The position numbers and the translations under genes are program-made. From the NCBI GenBank assembly GCA_032718475.1, contig JAUCBJ010008517.1:1-64000 (forward strand): a DNA stretch of 64,000 nucleotides. The letters are read 5' to 3'. The DNA is from Nemertoderma westbladi (taxonomy: Eukaryota > Xenacoelomorpha > Nemertodermatida > Nemertodermatidae). This document shows positions 32,104 to 43,563 of the stretch, piece after piece. The first letter of the stretch is position 1, and each line of letters begins with the position of its first letter. The notes below the pieces were generated by a model that was given only the letters and a program-made list of their open reading frames with translations, had not been told where the DNA came from and did not search any database.

Positions 32104-33285
32104 AACCATAACAACACATACTATACTTAGACTCTATAAGGAATCCATTGGGTATAATTTTCCAAAATGATAACGAAAAATTAAACCAAGAAGTATGTTG
32201 ATTTACCCACATAACATCTGCGATATTGATGCCCAAATCGAATATTTGGATTCGGTCAATTATTACATTATGAATCAAAGAATAAGAAAAATATATAATT
32301 TATTTACTTTTAAATTTTTTCTTTAAATTCGAAATTCGCTATACTATTAACATTTTTTTTTCGAAATTTGGTATAAACATACGCATGAAAGTACGAATTA
32401 ACAATTTCAAATTTTAAACAACAAAATTATTTTTTCGATGTAAGGCGATGTTTTAAACGACGAAAATTATACGACCATAAAAAATAGAAAAACTAACAAA
32501 TAAATGCCCCTTTATTCGTTATACCCTGAGTTAAAAATAAAAATTCCAAATTTTAACGTAGATTCAGCATGTAGCACTTTTTGGCGCCGAGGACATTTTG
32601 TCGCGACAAAATGTCATATTTTGTCGCGATAAATTGCTAACCTTGTAAAGTTTGCAATGAAACTCGATTAACGATTTTCTTATAGAATATAGGCTTAGTT
32701 TTTGTGCAGTTTATTACCGGTATCATTTAGCGTACGGCGTTTAGGTTTAGGGTTAGGATGCGATACATACCTGTATGTTGAGCATATTTAATAAATTTGT
32801 TTGTTGTTTTTTATTTATGTCGTTTTTTTTGTTGTGTTTGTATTGTTTGTGGTTGGTAGATGGCCCAAGGGCCGAGTGGCTAAGGTCCTGATTCTATGTT
32901 TTTTGATGATTTTGTGGGGTGTAAGACTCTAATTTTTACCTATTTTCCTTTTTTTTAACACAGTTTTTTGGTTCAAACATTAAAGGCAATGATCTCAGAA
33001 TGGTATTTTTCATTTTTAAAACTCTACTCCTCCGGCATTTTTCAACCAAATCTCATGATTTTAGGCTCATTCGAAAGGGTTTCAGCAGTTATTTAACATT
33101 TATCTTATGGAGTTCCGAAAAAAATTGTATATTTCATGTAATAACTGATTTTAATCAAAATAATTATAATTCAATTAATTAATTAATTTAATTAAAATTA
33201 GCTAATTAAAAATTCTATAAGATAAATTTTGTAAAGACGATCGTGCTGAATCCAAAACAGTTGATTTCAAAATTTGGATCAAGAT

Positions 33286-33420
33286 TGAGCCGCTAGCTGA
33301 ATGGTTATGGAGTCAGACTTCCAACCAGGAGGTCACCATTTCGATCCCACCTGGACGTCATTGCCGACTTTGCAAAAGCTGTGCCCAACATAAAGTTATA
33401 ATAAATAAATAATAGAGTTT
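33286..33420 (+). mobile_element. tRNA-derived SINE fragment
   Basis: Perfect A box TAGCTGAATGG (33294-33304) and a near-consensus B box TTTCGATCCC (33338-33347), followed by an A/T-rich tail with ATAAATAAATAATAG. Its body differs from the SINE at 25124, so it is a different family. It lies in the mitoguardin intron, antisense to the gene, about 50 nt from the splice donor. Confidence 0.6.
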
Positions 33421-33468
33421 ATAATAAATAACAATCAAATACAGTGTAGCCCAGCCAACGTAACCAAC

Positions 33469-33648
33469 CTTGAAGTAAGAACAGAGATAGTGTACCGGCC
33501 CGGCTGCTGATTCTGTAGCGAGGAACCCCCAGGCTAGGGTGGGAGTAACGGCTTCAGTAACCGAGTAGAAGCGGGACATAAACCCGTCACGGACCGGGAG
33601 ATTACGACGTTTAGTGGAGATAACGGTCCAGGTAGCGGTGGACAGGGC
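33469..33648 (-). CDS. MIGA: Mitoguardin, penultimate coding exon (60 codons)
   Basis: Exactly 60 codons, phase 0 at both ends: ALSTATWTVISTKRRNLPVR, DGFMSRFYSVTEAVTPTLAW, GFLATESAAGPVHYLCSYFK. It joins 43425-43563 (ending SDSFKQR) on one side and 31613-31792 on the other. Known mitoguardins have 'RWLSDSFKETAL.TA.WSVLKAKRR......DGFI..FYS..E..SP.LA.GFL' at this place (from memory), a very close match. The acceptor is CTTTTATTTCAG|GCC. The first 30 nt of this exon plus these 12 intronic nt are exactly one monomer of the adjoining satellite, so the exon's own 5' end is the terminal array unit. The true branch point must lie within repeat sequence. Confidence 0.88.
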
Positions 33649-36600
33649 CTGAAATAAAAGGATAACGGTCCAGATAGCTGTGGACAGAGCCTGGAATAAA
33701 GGATAACGGTCCAGGTAGCGGTGGACAGAGCCTGGAATAAAGTATAACGGTCCAGGTAGCGGTGGACAGGGCCTGAAATAAAAGGATAACGGTCCAGGTA
33801 GCAGTGGACAGAGCCTGGAATAAAGGATAACGGTCCAGGTAGCGGTGGACAGAGCCTGGAATAAAGGATAACGGTCCAGGTAGCGGTGGACAGGGCCTGA
33901 AATAAAAGGATAACGGTCCAGGTAGCAGTGGACAGAGCCTGGAATAAAGGATAACGGTCCAGGTAGCGGTGGACAGAGCCTGGAATAAAAGGAAAACGGT
34001 CCAGGTAGCGGTGGACAGAGCCTGAATTAAAGGATAACGGTCCAGGTAGCGGTGGACAGAGCCTGAAATAAAAGGATAACGGTCCAGGTAGCGGTGGACA
34101 GGGCCTGAAATAAAAGGATAACGGTCCAGATAGCTGTGGACAGAGCCTGAATTAAAGGATAACGGTCCAGGTAGCAGTGGACAGAGCCTGGAATAAAAGT
34201 ATAACGGTCCAGGTAGCGGTGGACAGAGCCTGAAATAAAGGATAACTGTCCAAATAGCAGTGGACAGAGCCTGGAATAAAAGTATAACGGTCCAGGTAGC
34301 GGTGGACAGAGCCTGAAATAAAAGGATAACGGTCCAGATAGCAGTGGACAAAGACTGGAATAAAGGATAACGGTCCAGGTAGCAGTGGACAGAGCCTGGA
34401 ATAAAAGTATAACGGTCCAGGTAGCGGTGGACAGAGCCTGAAATAAAGGATAACTGTCCAAATAGCAGTGGACAGAGCCTGGAATAAAAGTATAACGGTC
34501 CAGGTAGCGGTGGACAGGGCCTGAAATAAAAGGATAACGGTCCAGATAGCTGTGGACAGAGCCTGAATTAAAGGATAACGGTCCAGGTAGCAGTGGACAG
34601 AGCCTGGAATAAAAGTATAACGGTCCAGGTAGCGGTGGACAGAGCCTGAAATAAAGGATAACTGTCCAAATAGCAGTGGACAGAGCCTGGAATAAAAGTA
34701 TAACGGTCCAGGTAGCGGTGGACAGAGCCTGAAATAAAAGGATAACGGTCCAGATAGCAGTGGACAAAGACTGGAATAAAGGATAACGGTCCAGGTAGCA
34801 GTGGACAGAGCCTGGAATAAAAGTATAACGGTCCAGGTAGCGGTGGACAGAGCCTGAAATAAAGGATAACTGTCCAAATAGCAGTGGACAGAGCCTGGAA
34901 TAAAAGTATAACGGTCCAGGTAGCGGTGGACAGAGCCTGAAATAAAAGGATAACGGTACAGATAGCAGTGGACAGAGCCTGAATTAAAGGATAACGGTCC
35001 AGGTAGCAGTGGACAGAGCCTGAAATAAAGGATAACTGTCCAAATAGCAGTGGACAGAGCCTGGAATAAAAGTATAACGGTCCAGGTAGCGGTGGACAGA
35101 GCCTGAAATAAAGGATAACGGTACAGATAGCAGTGGACAGAGCCTGAATTAAAGGATAACGGTCCAGGTAGCAGTGGACAGAGCCTGAAATAAAGGATAA
35201 CGGTACAGATAGCAGTGGACAGAGCCTGAATTAAAGGATAACGGTCCAGGTAGCAGTGGACAGAGCCTGAATTAAAGGATAACGGTCCAGGTAGCAGTGG
35301 ACAGAGCCTGAAATAAAGGATAACTGTCCAAATAGCAGTGGACAGAGCCTGGAATAAAAGTATAACGGTCCAGGTAGCGGTGGACAGAGCCTGAAATAAA
35401 GGATAACTGTCCAAATAGCAGTGGACAGAGCCTGGAATAAAAGTATAACGGTCCAGGTAGCGGTGGACAGGGCCTGAAATAAAAGGATAACGGTCCAGAT
35501 AGCTGTGGACAGAGCCTGAATTAAAGGATAACGGTCCAGGTAGCAGTGGACAGAGCCTGGAATAAAAGTATAACGGTCCAGGTAGCGGTGGACAGAGCCT
35601 GAAATAAAGGATAACTGTCCAAATAGCAGTGGACAGAGCCTGGAATAAAAGTATAACGGTCCAGGTAGCGGTGGACAGAGCCTGAAATAAAAGGATAACG
35701 GTCCAGATAGCAGTGGACAAAGACTGGAATAAAGGATAACGGTCCAGGTAGCAGTGGACAGAGCCTGGAATAAAAGTATAACGGTCCAGGTAGCGGTGGA
35801 CATAGCCTGAAATAAAGGATAACTGTCCAAATAGCCGTGGACAGAGCCTGGAATAAAAGTATAACGGTCCAGGTAGCGGTGGACAGGGCCTGAAATAAAA
35901 GGATAACGGTCCAGATAGCTGTGGACAGAGCCTGAATTAAAGGATAACGGTCCAGGTAGCAGTGGACAGAGCCTGGAATAAAAGTATAACGGTCCAGGTA
36001 GCGGTGGACAGAGCCTGAAATAAAGGATAACTGTCCAAATAGCAGTGGACAGAGCCTGGAATAAAAGTATAACGGTCCAGGTAACGGTGGACAGAGCCTG
36101 AAATAAAAGGATAACGGTCCAGGTAGCAGTGGACAAAGACTGGAATAAAGGATAACGGTCCAGGTAGCAGTGGACAGAGCCTGGAATAAAAGTATAACGG
36201 TCCAGGTAGCGGTGGACAGAGCCTGAAATAAAGGATAACTGTCCAAATAGCAGTGGACAGAGCCTGGAATAAAAGTATAACTGTCCAGGTAGCGGTGGAC
36301 AGAGCCTGAAATAAAAGGATAACGGTCCAGATAGCAGTGGACAGAGCCTGAATTAAAGGATAACGGTCCAAATAGCAGTGGACAGAGCCTGGAATAAAAG
36401 TATAACGGTCCAGGTAGCGGTGGACAGAGCCTGAAATAAAAGGAAAACGGTCCAAATAGCAGTGGACAGAGCCTGGAATAAAAGTATAACGGTCCAGGTA
36501 ACAGTGGACAGAGCCTGGAATAAAAGTATAACAGTCCAGGTAGCAGTGGACAAAGACTGGAATAAAGGATAACGGTCCAGGTAGCAGTGGACAGAGCCTG

Positions 36601-39600
36601 GAATAAAAGTATAACGGTCCAGGTAGCAGTGGACAGAGCCTGGAATAAAAGTATAACGGTCCAGATAGCTGTGGACAAAGACTGGAATAAAGGATAACGG
36701 TCCAGGTAGCAGTGGACAGAGCCTGGAATAAAAGTATAACGGTCCAGGTAGCAGTGACAACGACTGGAATAAAGGATAACGGTCCAGGTAGCAGTGGACA
36801 AAGACTGGAATAAAGGATAACGGTCCAGGTAGCAGTGGACAGAGCCTGGAATAAAGGATAACGGTCCAGGTAGCAGTGGACAAAGACTGGAATAAAGGAT
36901 AACGGTCCAGGTAGCAGTGGACAGAGCCTGGAATAAAGGATAACGGTCCAGGTAGCAGTGGACAAAGACTGGAATAAAGGATAACGGTCCAGGTAGCAGT
37001 GGACAAAGACTGGAATAAAGGATAACGGTCCAGGTAGCAGTGGACAGAGCCTGGAATAAAGGTATAACGGTCCAGGTAGCAATGGGCAGAGCCTGGAATA
37101 AAAGGAAAACGGTCCAGGTAACGGTGGACAGAGCCTGAAATAAAAGGATAACGGTCCAGATGCTGTGGACAGAGCCTGAATTAAAGGATAACGGTCCAGG
37201 TAGCAATGGGCAGAGCCTGGAATAAAAGGAAAACGGTCCAGGTAACGGTAACGGTGGACAGAGCCTGAAATAAAAGGATAACGGTCCAGATAGTTGTGGA
37301 CAGAGCCTGAATTAAAGGATAACGGTCCAGGTAGCAATGGGCAGAGCCTGGAATAAAAGGAAAACGGTCCAGGTAACGGTGGACAGAGCCTGAAATAAAA
37401 GGATAACGGTCCAGATGCTGTGGACAGAGCCTGAATTAAAGGATAACGGTCCAGGTAGCAATGGGCAGAGCCTGGAATAAAAGGAAAACGGTCCAGGTAA
37501 CGGTGGACAGAGCCTGAAATAAAAGGATAACGGTCCAGATAGTTGTGGACAGAGCCTGAATTAAAGGATAACGGTCCAGGTAGCAATGGGCAGAGCCTGG
37601 AATAAAAGGAAAACGGTCCAGGTAACGGTGGAAAGAGCCTGAAATAAAAGGATAACGGTCCAGATAGCTGTGGACAGAGCCTGAATTAAAGGATAACGGT
37701 CCAGGTAGCAATGGGCAGAGCCTGGAATAAAAGGAAAACGGTCCAGGTAACGGTGGACAGAGCCTGAAATAAAAGGATAACGGTCCAGATAGCTGTGGAC
37801 AGAGCCTGAATTAAAGGATAACGGTCCAGGTAGCAGTGGACAGAGCCTGGAATAAAAGTATAACTGTCCAGGTAGCGGTGGACAGAGCCTGAAATAAAAG
37901 GATAACGGTCCAGATAGCTGTGGACAGAGCCTGAATTAAAGGATAACGGTCCAGGTAGCAATGGGCAGAGCCTGGAATAAAAGGAAAACGGTCCAGGTAA
38001 CGGTGGACAGAGCCTGAAATAAAAGGATAACGGTCCAGATAGCTGTGGACAGAGCCTGAATTAAAGGATAACGGTCCAGGTAGCAATGGGCAGAGCCTGG
38101 AATAAAAGGAAAACGGTCCAGGTAACGGTGGACAGAGCCTGAAATAAAAGGATAACGGTCCAGATAGCTGTGGACAGAGCCTGAATTAAAGGATAACGGT
38201 CCAGGTAGCAGTGGACAGAGCCTGGAATAAAAGTATAACTGTCCAGGTAGCGGTGGACAGAGCATGAAATAAAAGGATAACGGTCCAGATAGCAGTGGAC
38301 AGAGCCTGAATTAAAGGATAACGGTCCAAATAGCACTGGACAGAGCCTGGAATAAAATTATAACGGTCCAGGTAGCAGTGGACAGAGCCTGGAATAAAAG
38401 TATAACAGTCCAGGTAGCAGTGGACAAAGACTGGAATAAAGGATAACGGTCCAGGTAGCAGTGGACAGAGCCTGGAATAAAAGTATAACGGTCCAGGTAG
38501 CAGTGGACAGAGCCTGGAATAAAAGTATAACGGTCCAGATAGCTGTGGACAAAGACTGGAATAAAGGATAACGGTCCAGGTAGCAGTGGACAGAGCCTGG
38601 AATAAAAGTATAACGGTCCAGGTAGCAGTGGACAACGACTGGAATAAAGGATAACGGTCCAGGTAGCAGTGGACAAAGACTGGAATAAAGGATAACGGTC
38701 CAGGTAGCAGTGGACAGAGCCTGGAATAAAGGATAACGGTCCAGGTAGCAGTGGACAAAGACTGGAATAAAGGATAACGGTCCAGGTAGCAGTGGACAGA
38801 GCCTGGAATAAAGGATAACGGTCCAGGTAGCAGTGGACAAAGACTGGAATAAAGGATAACGGTCCAGGTAGCAGTTGACAAAGACTGGAATAAAGGATAA
38901 CGGTCCAGGTAGCAGTGGACAGAGCCTGGAATAAAGGTATAACGGTCCAGGTAGCAATGGGCAGAGCCTGGAATAAAAGGAAAACGGTCCAGGTAACGGT
39001 GGACAGAGCCTGAAATAAAAGGATAACGGTCCAGATAGCTGTGGACAGAGCCTGAATTAAAGGATAACGGTCCAGGTAGCAATGGGCAGAGCCTGGAATA
39101 AAAGGAAAACGGTCCAGGTAACGGTGGACAGAGCCTGAAATAAAAGGATAACGGTCCAGATAGCTGTGGACAGAGCCTGAATTAAAGGATAACGGTCCAG
39201 GTAGCAATGGGCAGAGCCTGGAATAAAAGGAAAACGGTCCAGGTAACGGTGGACAGAGCCTGAAATAAAAGGATAACGGTCCAGATAGCTGTGGACAGAG
39301 GCTGAATTAAAGGATAACGGTCCAGGTAGCAATGGGCAGAGCCTGGAATAAAAGGAAAACGGTCCAGGTAACGGTGGACAGAGCCTGAAATAAAAGGATA
39401 ACGGTCCAGATAGCTGTGGACAGAGCCTGAATTAAAGGATAACGGTCCAGGTAGCAATGGGCAGAGCCTGGAATAAAAGGAAAACGGTTGGGGTAACGGT
39501 GGACAGAGCCTGAAATAAAAGGATAACGGTCCAGATAGCTGTGGACAGAGCCTGAATTAAAGGATAACGGTCCAGGTAGCAGTGGACAGAGCCTGGAATA

Positions 39601-40872
39601 AAAGTATAACTGTCCAGGTAGCGGTGGACAGAGCATGAAATAAAAGGATAACGGTCCAGATAGCAGTGGATAGAGCCTGAATTAAAGGATAACGGTCCAA
39701 ATAGCAGTGGACAGAGCCTGGAATAAAATTATAACGGTCCAGGTAGCAGTGGACAGAGCCTGGAATAAAGGTATAACGGTCCAGGTAGCAATGGACAAAG
39801 ACTGGAATAAAGGATAACGGTCCAGGTAGCAGTGGACAAAGACTGGAATAAAGGATAACGGTCCAGGTAGCAGTGGACAGAGCCTGGAATAAAAGTATAA
39901 CGGTCCATGTAGCAGTGGACAAAGACTGGAATAAAGGATAACGGTCCAGGTAGCAGTGGACAAAGACTGGAATAAAGGATAACGGTCCAGGTAGCAGTGG
40001 ACAAAGACTGGAATAAAGGATAACGGTCCAGGTAGCAGTGGACAAAGACTGGAATAAAGGATAACGGTCCAGGTAGCAGTGGACAAAGACTGGAATAAAG
40101 GATAACGGTCCAGGTAGCAGTGGACAAAGACTGAAATAAAGGATAACGGTCCAGGTAGCAGTGGACAAAGACTGGAATAAAGGATAACGGTCCAGGTAGC
40201 AGTGGACAAAGACTGGAATAAAGGATAACGGCCCAGGTAGCAGTGGACAGAGCCTGGAATAAAGGATAACGGTCCAGGTAGCAGTGGATAAAGACTGGAA
40301 TAAAGGATAACGGTCCAGGTAGCAGTGGACAAAGACTGGAATAAAGGATAACGGTCCAGGTAGCAGTGGACAAAGACTGGAATAAAGGATAACGGTCCAG
40401 GTAGCAGTGGACAAAGACTGGAATAAAGGATAACGGTCCAGGTAGCAGTGGACAGAGCCTGGAATAAAAGGAAAACGGTCCAGGTAGCGGTGGACAGAGC
40501 CTGAAATAAAGGATAACGGTCCAGGTAGCAGTGGACAAAGACTGGAATAAAGGATAACGGTCCAGGTAGCAGTGGACAAAGACTGAAATAAAGGATAACG
40601 ATCCAGGTAGCAGTGGACAAAGACTGGAATAAAGGATAACGGTCCAGGTAGCAGTGGACAGAGCCTGAAATAAAAGGATAACGGTCCAGGTAGCAGTGGA
40701 CAGAGCCTGCAATAAAAGGATAACGGTCCAGGTAGCAGTGGACAGAACCTGCAATAAAAGGATAACGGTCCAGGTAGCAGTGGACAAAGACTGGAATAAA
40801 GGATAACGGTCCAGGTAGCAGTGGACAGAGACTGGAATAAAATGATGACAGTCAAGGTAGTCGTGGACAGAA
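33619..40872 (-). repeat. 41/42-bp satellite made of mitoguardin acceptor plus exon start (~174 copies)
   Basis: On the gene's strand each monomer is GCYCTGTCCACYGCTACCTG + GACCGTTATC (exon-derived, 30 nt) + CTTTTATTTCAG or CTTTATTCCAG (intron-derived, 12 or 11 nt). The exon copy is at 33619-33648; there the sequence leaves the repeat and continues as coding exon. The array runs about 7.25 kb upstream, about 174 units at a mean of 41.7 bp, and decays at 40810-40872. Almost every monomer keeps CAG at the intron/exon join. Higher order: trimers of 125 bp (42+42+41) dominate between 37300 and 39600, and a 1371-bp block is duplicated (marker 'agagcatgaaataaaagg' at about 38260 and 39631). Long open frames on the minus strand are a consequence of stop-free monomers; they are not separate genes. 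Confidence 0.93.
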
Positions 40873-41662
40873 GAAGTCGTGGGTATATGAGTTGTTTTAT
40901 AAGGCCATAAGGACAAAAATTGCAGTCATAAAATAACGCATCGGAATCATCAAGTGTATTTCCAGCAACAGCAGGCAAATCTATGTGGCATTACAGCAAA
41001 TAACTTTAGAAACTGTATAATAATTATTCTCCTTAAGAGTTAAAGTGTAATAGCAAGAAACATGTTTCAAGGGATTTCGTCCTGCAAACGAATACTACAG
41101 CTGTCAATTCTCGCCTCTATTGCAATCCTAATAAATTGAGGTCAGATATTTAATATTTAAACGCAGTAAATATGGTAAATGGTTATCTGTTGTTTATTAT
41201 TTATTCCGAGAATGGGTAAGAATCAGAACAAACCAATCATAATGATTTACTTATAAAAAGTAACAGGGCGGCAAATTTAAACAAGTTTGCTACTTAAAAA
41301 ATCTGCCTTTAATTAACTGTAATGATTTAGGAAGTTCGAAGGCAGATCAGCTCAAACCATAAACTTCAGTAATTTAGTCAAGCGACAAGGACAACACTGT
41401 GCACTTTTGTTTACCCATGCAAACAGTTGTAAGCACCGCGATAATCGTCAACATTAATCGAATCGAATATTGATTCCAACCATAGGGAGGCGGAGTTCTC
41501 CTCTTTATAAAACCTTTCGGGTCCGGTCAGTAGAATACCCGGTCCTCTGCCCCAATGATAGTCTCGGTACCTAATTACGTTACGTAGGTAGGCCTACGAT
41601 ATTATTTTGTAAACTTATTTTAAGTTACTATTCTATTATAATTGAATGTCTTGATTTGTATT
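40873..41662 (+). promoter_or_regulatory. Probable LANCL promoter and 5' untranslated region
   Basis: A TATAAAA box occurs at 41506-41512, followed by a TCAGTA initiator-like word at 41527-41532, somewhat close to it, and then about 130 nt to the ATG. The upstream part to 40873 is unremarkable AT-rich DNA with no gene. An intronless gene with its own TATA box supports independent expression, but the start site is a guess from sequence. Confidence 0.4.
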
Positions 41663-42880
41663 ATGGGCGACAATTCCAGAGAATTTGTAAATAAACTCTC
41701 TGATTATCCGAAATCGCGATGCAGTGAAAACGAAATTATAACCGACCAATTTAAATCGGAAGTATCTTCATTCATTTCTCGGCAACTTATATCCTTGAGT
41801 AGAAAGATAAACAGCGACAGTAAAGACCACAAAGATACGTCAATATACACCGGGGTATCTGGATATGGGTTGCTCTATTTCATACTATCCGAGAAATACT
41901 TTACCGGCGCGCAAAGTAGGGAATACCTAGAGAAATCCTTAACTATCATCGATAAACCTTTACGAGGTTTAAACGGACGTCGGTACACCTTCCTCTGTGG
42001 AGACGCCGGCCCTCTGGCATTAGGCGCCGTGCTATACCATAAACTGGATCGCCAACAACAAAGCTTACAATGCGTAGCGCAACTGGAGCAGATTTCGCAT
42101 ATCGTAAACGAAGAAGATCGTTCCGATATTCCAAACGAGATTCTATACGGTAGAGCTGGATATCTGTATAGTCTGTTATTCGTGAAACGATATATCGGTG
42201 AGAATTCTATAAAAAGTGATATTATCGATAAAACTGTTAACGCGATTCTTTATTCCGGTTACCAATTCGCGACAAAGAATAAACTAGCGACCCCGTTGAT
42301 GTACGAATGGCACGACAAAGGATATTTAGGGGCGGCCCATGGTCTCAGCGGGATTATCCACACTCTGATATTATCCGGTAGGATATCCGGCGGTAATTCC
42401 ACCAAAGATATTCTACTGTCTACCGACTTCCTTATCGATAAGCAGTTCCCGTCTGGTAACCTGCCCTCGTCTCTAGGCAACGACAAGGATCGTCTGGTGC
42501 AATGGTGCCACGGTGCACCGGGGGTGGTGTTCACGCTTCTAGAGGTCTATAAACTAACCTCCTTAGATAAATACCTCGCGGCGGCGCTTCAATGCGGACA
42601 AGTTGTCTGGGAGTGGGGACTCGTAACCAAGGGTTACGGTCTGTGTCACGGCGTGGCCGGTAACGCCTACACCTTCCTAGCGTTGTACCGCGTTACCATG
42701 GATACCAAGCACCTGCACCGAGCGTGCCAGTTCGCCAGATGGTGCCTCGATCACGGCACCCACGGATGCCGCACCCCAGACAGACCCAACTCGATGTACG
42801 AAGGTCTCGCGGGGACTATCGTCTTCATGGCCGATATGTTAAACCCAAAAGAAGCAGGATTCCCCGGATTTCAGATTTAA
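41663..42880 (+). CDS. LANCL: LanC-like protein (LANCL), intact and intronless
   Basis: The first in-frame ATG (41663) gives 405 residues, close to the roughly 400 of animal LANCL1/2; the frame is open further upstream but without ATG. Landmarks in order: TFLCGDAGPLALGAVLYHKL, ILYGRAGYLYSLLFV, LMYEWHDKGYLGAAHGLSGI, KQFPSGNLPSSLG, VQWCHGAPGVVFTLLEVYK, GYGLCHGVAGNAYTFLALYR, HGCRTPDRPNSMYEGLAGT and the ending AGFPGF. The Cys of WCHGAPG and the Cys-His of LCHG are the three zinc ligands of the family; all are present. Family members are cytosolic or membrane-associated alpha/alpha-barrel proteins that bind glutathione and add it to dehydrated amino acids. No introns interrupt it, unlike vertebrate LANCL genes, so it may be a retrocopy, but it has no stops, its motifs are conserved and no poly-A scar is visible. 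It is nested antisense in a mitoguardin intron. Confidence 0.95.
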   Translation: MGDNSREFVNKLSDYPKSRCSENEIITDQFKSEVSSFISRQLISLSRKINSDSKDHKDTSIYTGVSGYGLLYFILSEKYFTGAQSREYLEKSLTIIDKPLRGLNGRRYTFLCGDAGPLALGAVLYHKLDRQQQSLQCVAQLEQISHIVNEEDRSDIPNEILYGRAGYLYSLLFVKRYIGENSIKSDIIDKTVNAILYSGYQFATKNKLATPLMYEWHDKGYLGAAHGLSGIIHTLILSGRISGGNSTKDILLSTDFLIDKQFPSGNLPSSLGNDKDRLVQWCHGAPGVVFTLLEVYKLTSLDKYLAAALQCGQVVWEWGLVTKGYGLCHGVAGNAYTFLALYRVTMDTKHLHRACQFARWCLDHGTHGCRTPDRPNSMYEGLAGTIVFMADMLNPKEAGFPGFQI

Positions 42881-43424
42881 CTAAAAAGCCCCCACCCCCA
42901 CCCCTGTTCCACTGGTAAATCATATATCGTTCAGTCGCAACGTCGGCCACAATATATGTCCCATGCCATGTTCTATATTTTGACTATCTGACCTGTGATT
43001 GGTTACTTTTAGTTATCAGCAAGTCGGAAAATATTGTACAGCAATGTACAAAAAAAACTTTCAGTTTCATCTGTATTAGGCCTAATGTCTAATAGTACTG
43101 CTATTTCAAGATGTTCACTGAGGTAAGATGTTCACTGTTCTCTGTTGTGAATTGTTACGATGTATGGCCAAGAATAAATACAATATCAGTGGCAGAAGTT
43201 GTTTTTCTATCCGAATTTTAGAGGATAATAATAATATGGACGATTTACCTCCCTAGGGGGATGATGTGTCGCGTAGAAATACATGTTAAGTGTTAATTAG
43301 CGGGATATTTAAAGTACCGTCATATAACATTTACAATAAATTATTCATTTATCGGTAAAATATCCATAAACACTTGTATCTAATAGTATGGATATGAATA
43401 ATGAACAGATATAACTTAACTAAC
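42881..43424 (+). other. LANCL 3' untranslated region and rest of the mitoguardin intron
   Basis: Non-coding. An AATAAA at 43173-43178 is a reasonable polyadenylation signal for LANCL, about 290 nt past its stop. The remaining 240 nt lead to the mitoguardin splice donor at 43424. No repeats are seen. Confidence 0.5.
43173..43178 (+). terminator. Probable LANCL polyadenylation signal AATAAA
   Basis: Canonical hexamer about 290 nt after the LANCL stop codon, followed within 25 nt by a GT-rich word (GTGGCAGAAGTTGTTTTTC). Position and context fit, but no transcript evidence is available. Confidence 0.5.
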
Positions 43425-43563
43425 CCGTTGTTTAAAGGAATCGCTTAACCATCGGTTTTGGATGGCTGCGACGACAGCCGATGGTGGATTCTCTAAGTCA
43501 TCGAAGGAATCCATTAAAACGAAGTCGAGAACAATATCGTAGAACGAAAGAGAAACAACTCCT
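43425..43563 (-). CDS. MIGA: Mitoguardin, third-last coding exon
   Basis: 139 nt: one base completing a codon (phase 2 acceptor), then 46 codons GVVSLSFYDIVLDFVLMDSF, DDLENPPSAVVAAIQNRWLS, DSFKQR, then donor GTTAGT. Mitoguardins carry 'RGVV..SF.D.VLDFILMDAF.DLENPPSSV....QNRWLSDSFKETAL' here (from memory), so identity is very high and continues in 33469-33648. The acceptor is TGTTTTACAG|AGG; with an Arg codon split over the intron, the conserved RGVV is obtained. The first 31 nt of the exon plus the preceding 13 intronic nt are exactly one 44-bp satellite monomer. Upstream mitoguardin exons (N-terminal membrane anchor and the rest) must lie beyond the window, past the array. Confidence 0.9.

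Larger units (their letters stand above)
31793..33468 (-). other. Mitoguardin intron between the last two coding exons
   Basis: Donor GTTGGT at 33468 and acceptor TTGTTCAG at 31793; both sides phase 0. It contains a G-run/C-run pair (32024-32103), an isolated A-box-like tRNA piece (about 32866-32882) and a SINE-like segment beside the donor side (33286-33420). The rest is AT-rich with no gene. Confidence 0.8.
33649..43424 (-). other. Mitoguardin intron holding the 41/42-bp array and the antisense LANCL gene
   Basis: Donor CGG|GTTAGT at 43424, acceptor at 33649, both phase 0; length 9776 nt. From the donor side it holds about 540 nt of AT-rich sequence, the LANCL gene on the opposite strand (41663-42880), its promoter region, and then the acceptor satellite up to the exon. 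Confidence 0.85.

Noticed and set aside
33611-40978. Many overlapping minus-strand open frames of 90-560 codons with repeats such as ALSTATWTVILLFQ
   Set aside because: They are the 41/42-bp satellite read in stop-free frames. They have no independent start context, domains or ends, and are best described as one repeat array plus the real exon at its edge.
41663-42880. Bacterial lantibiotic cyclase (LanC) and a horizontally acquired biosynthetic cluster
   Set aside because: The sequence follows the animal LANCL pattern along its whole length, has eukaryotic promoter and poly-A signals, and has no lantibiotic genes nearby.
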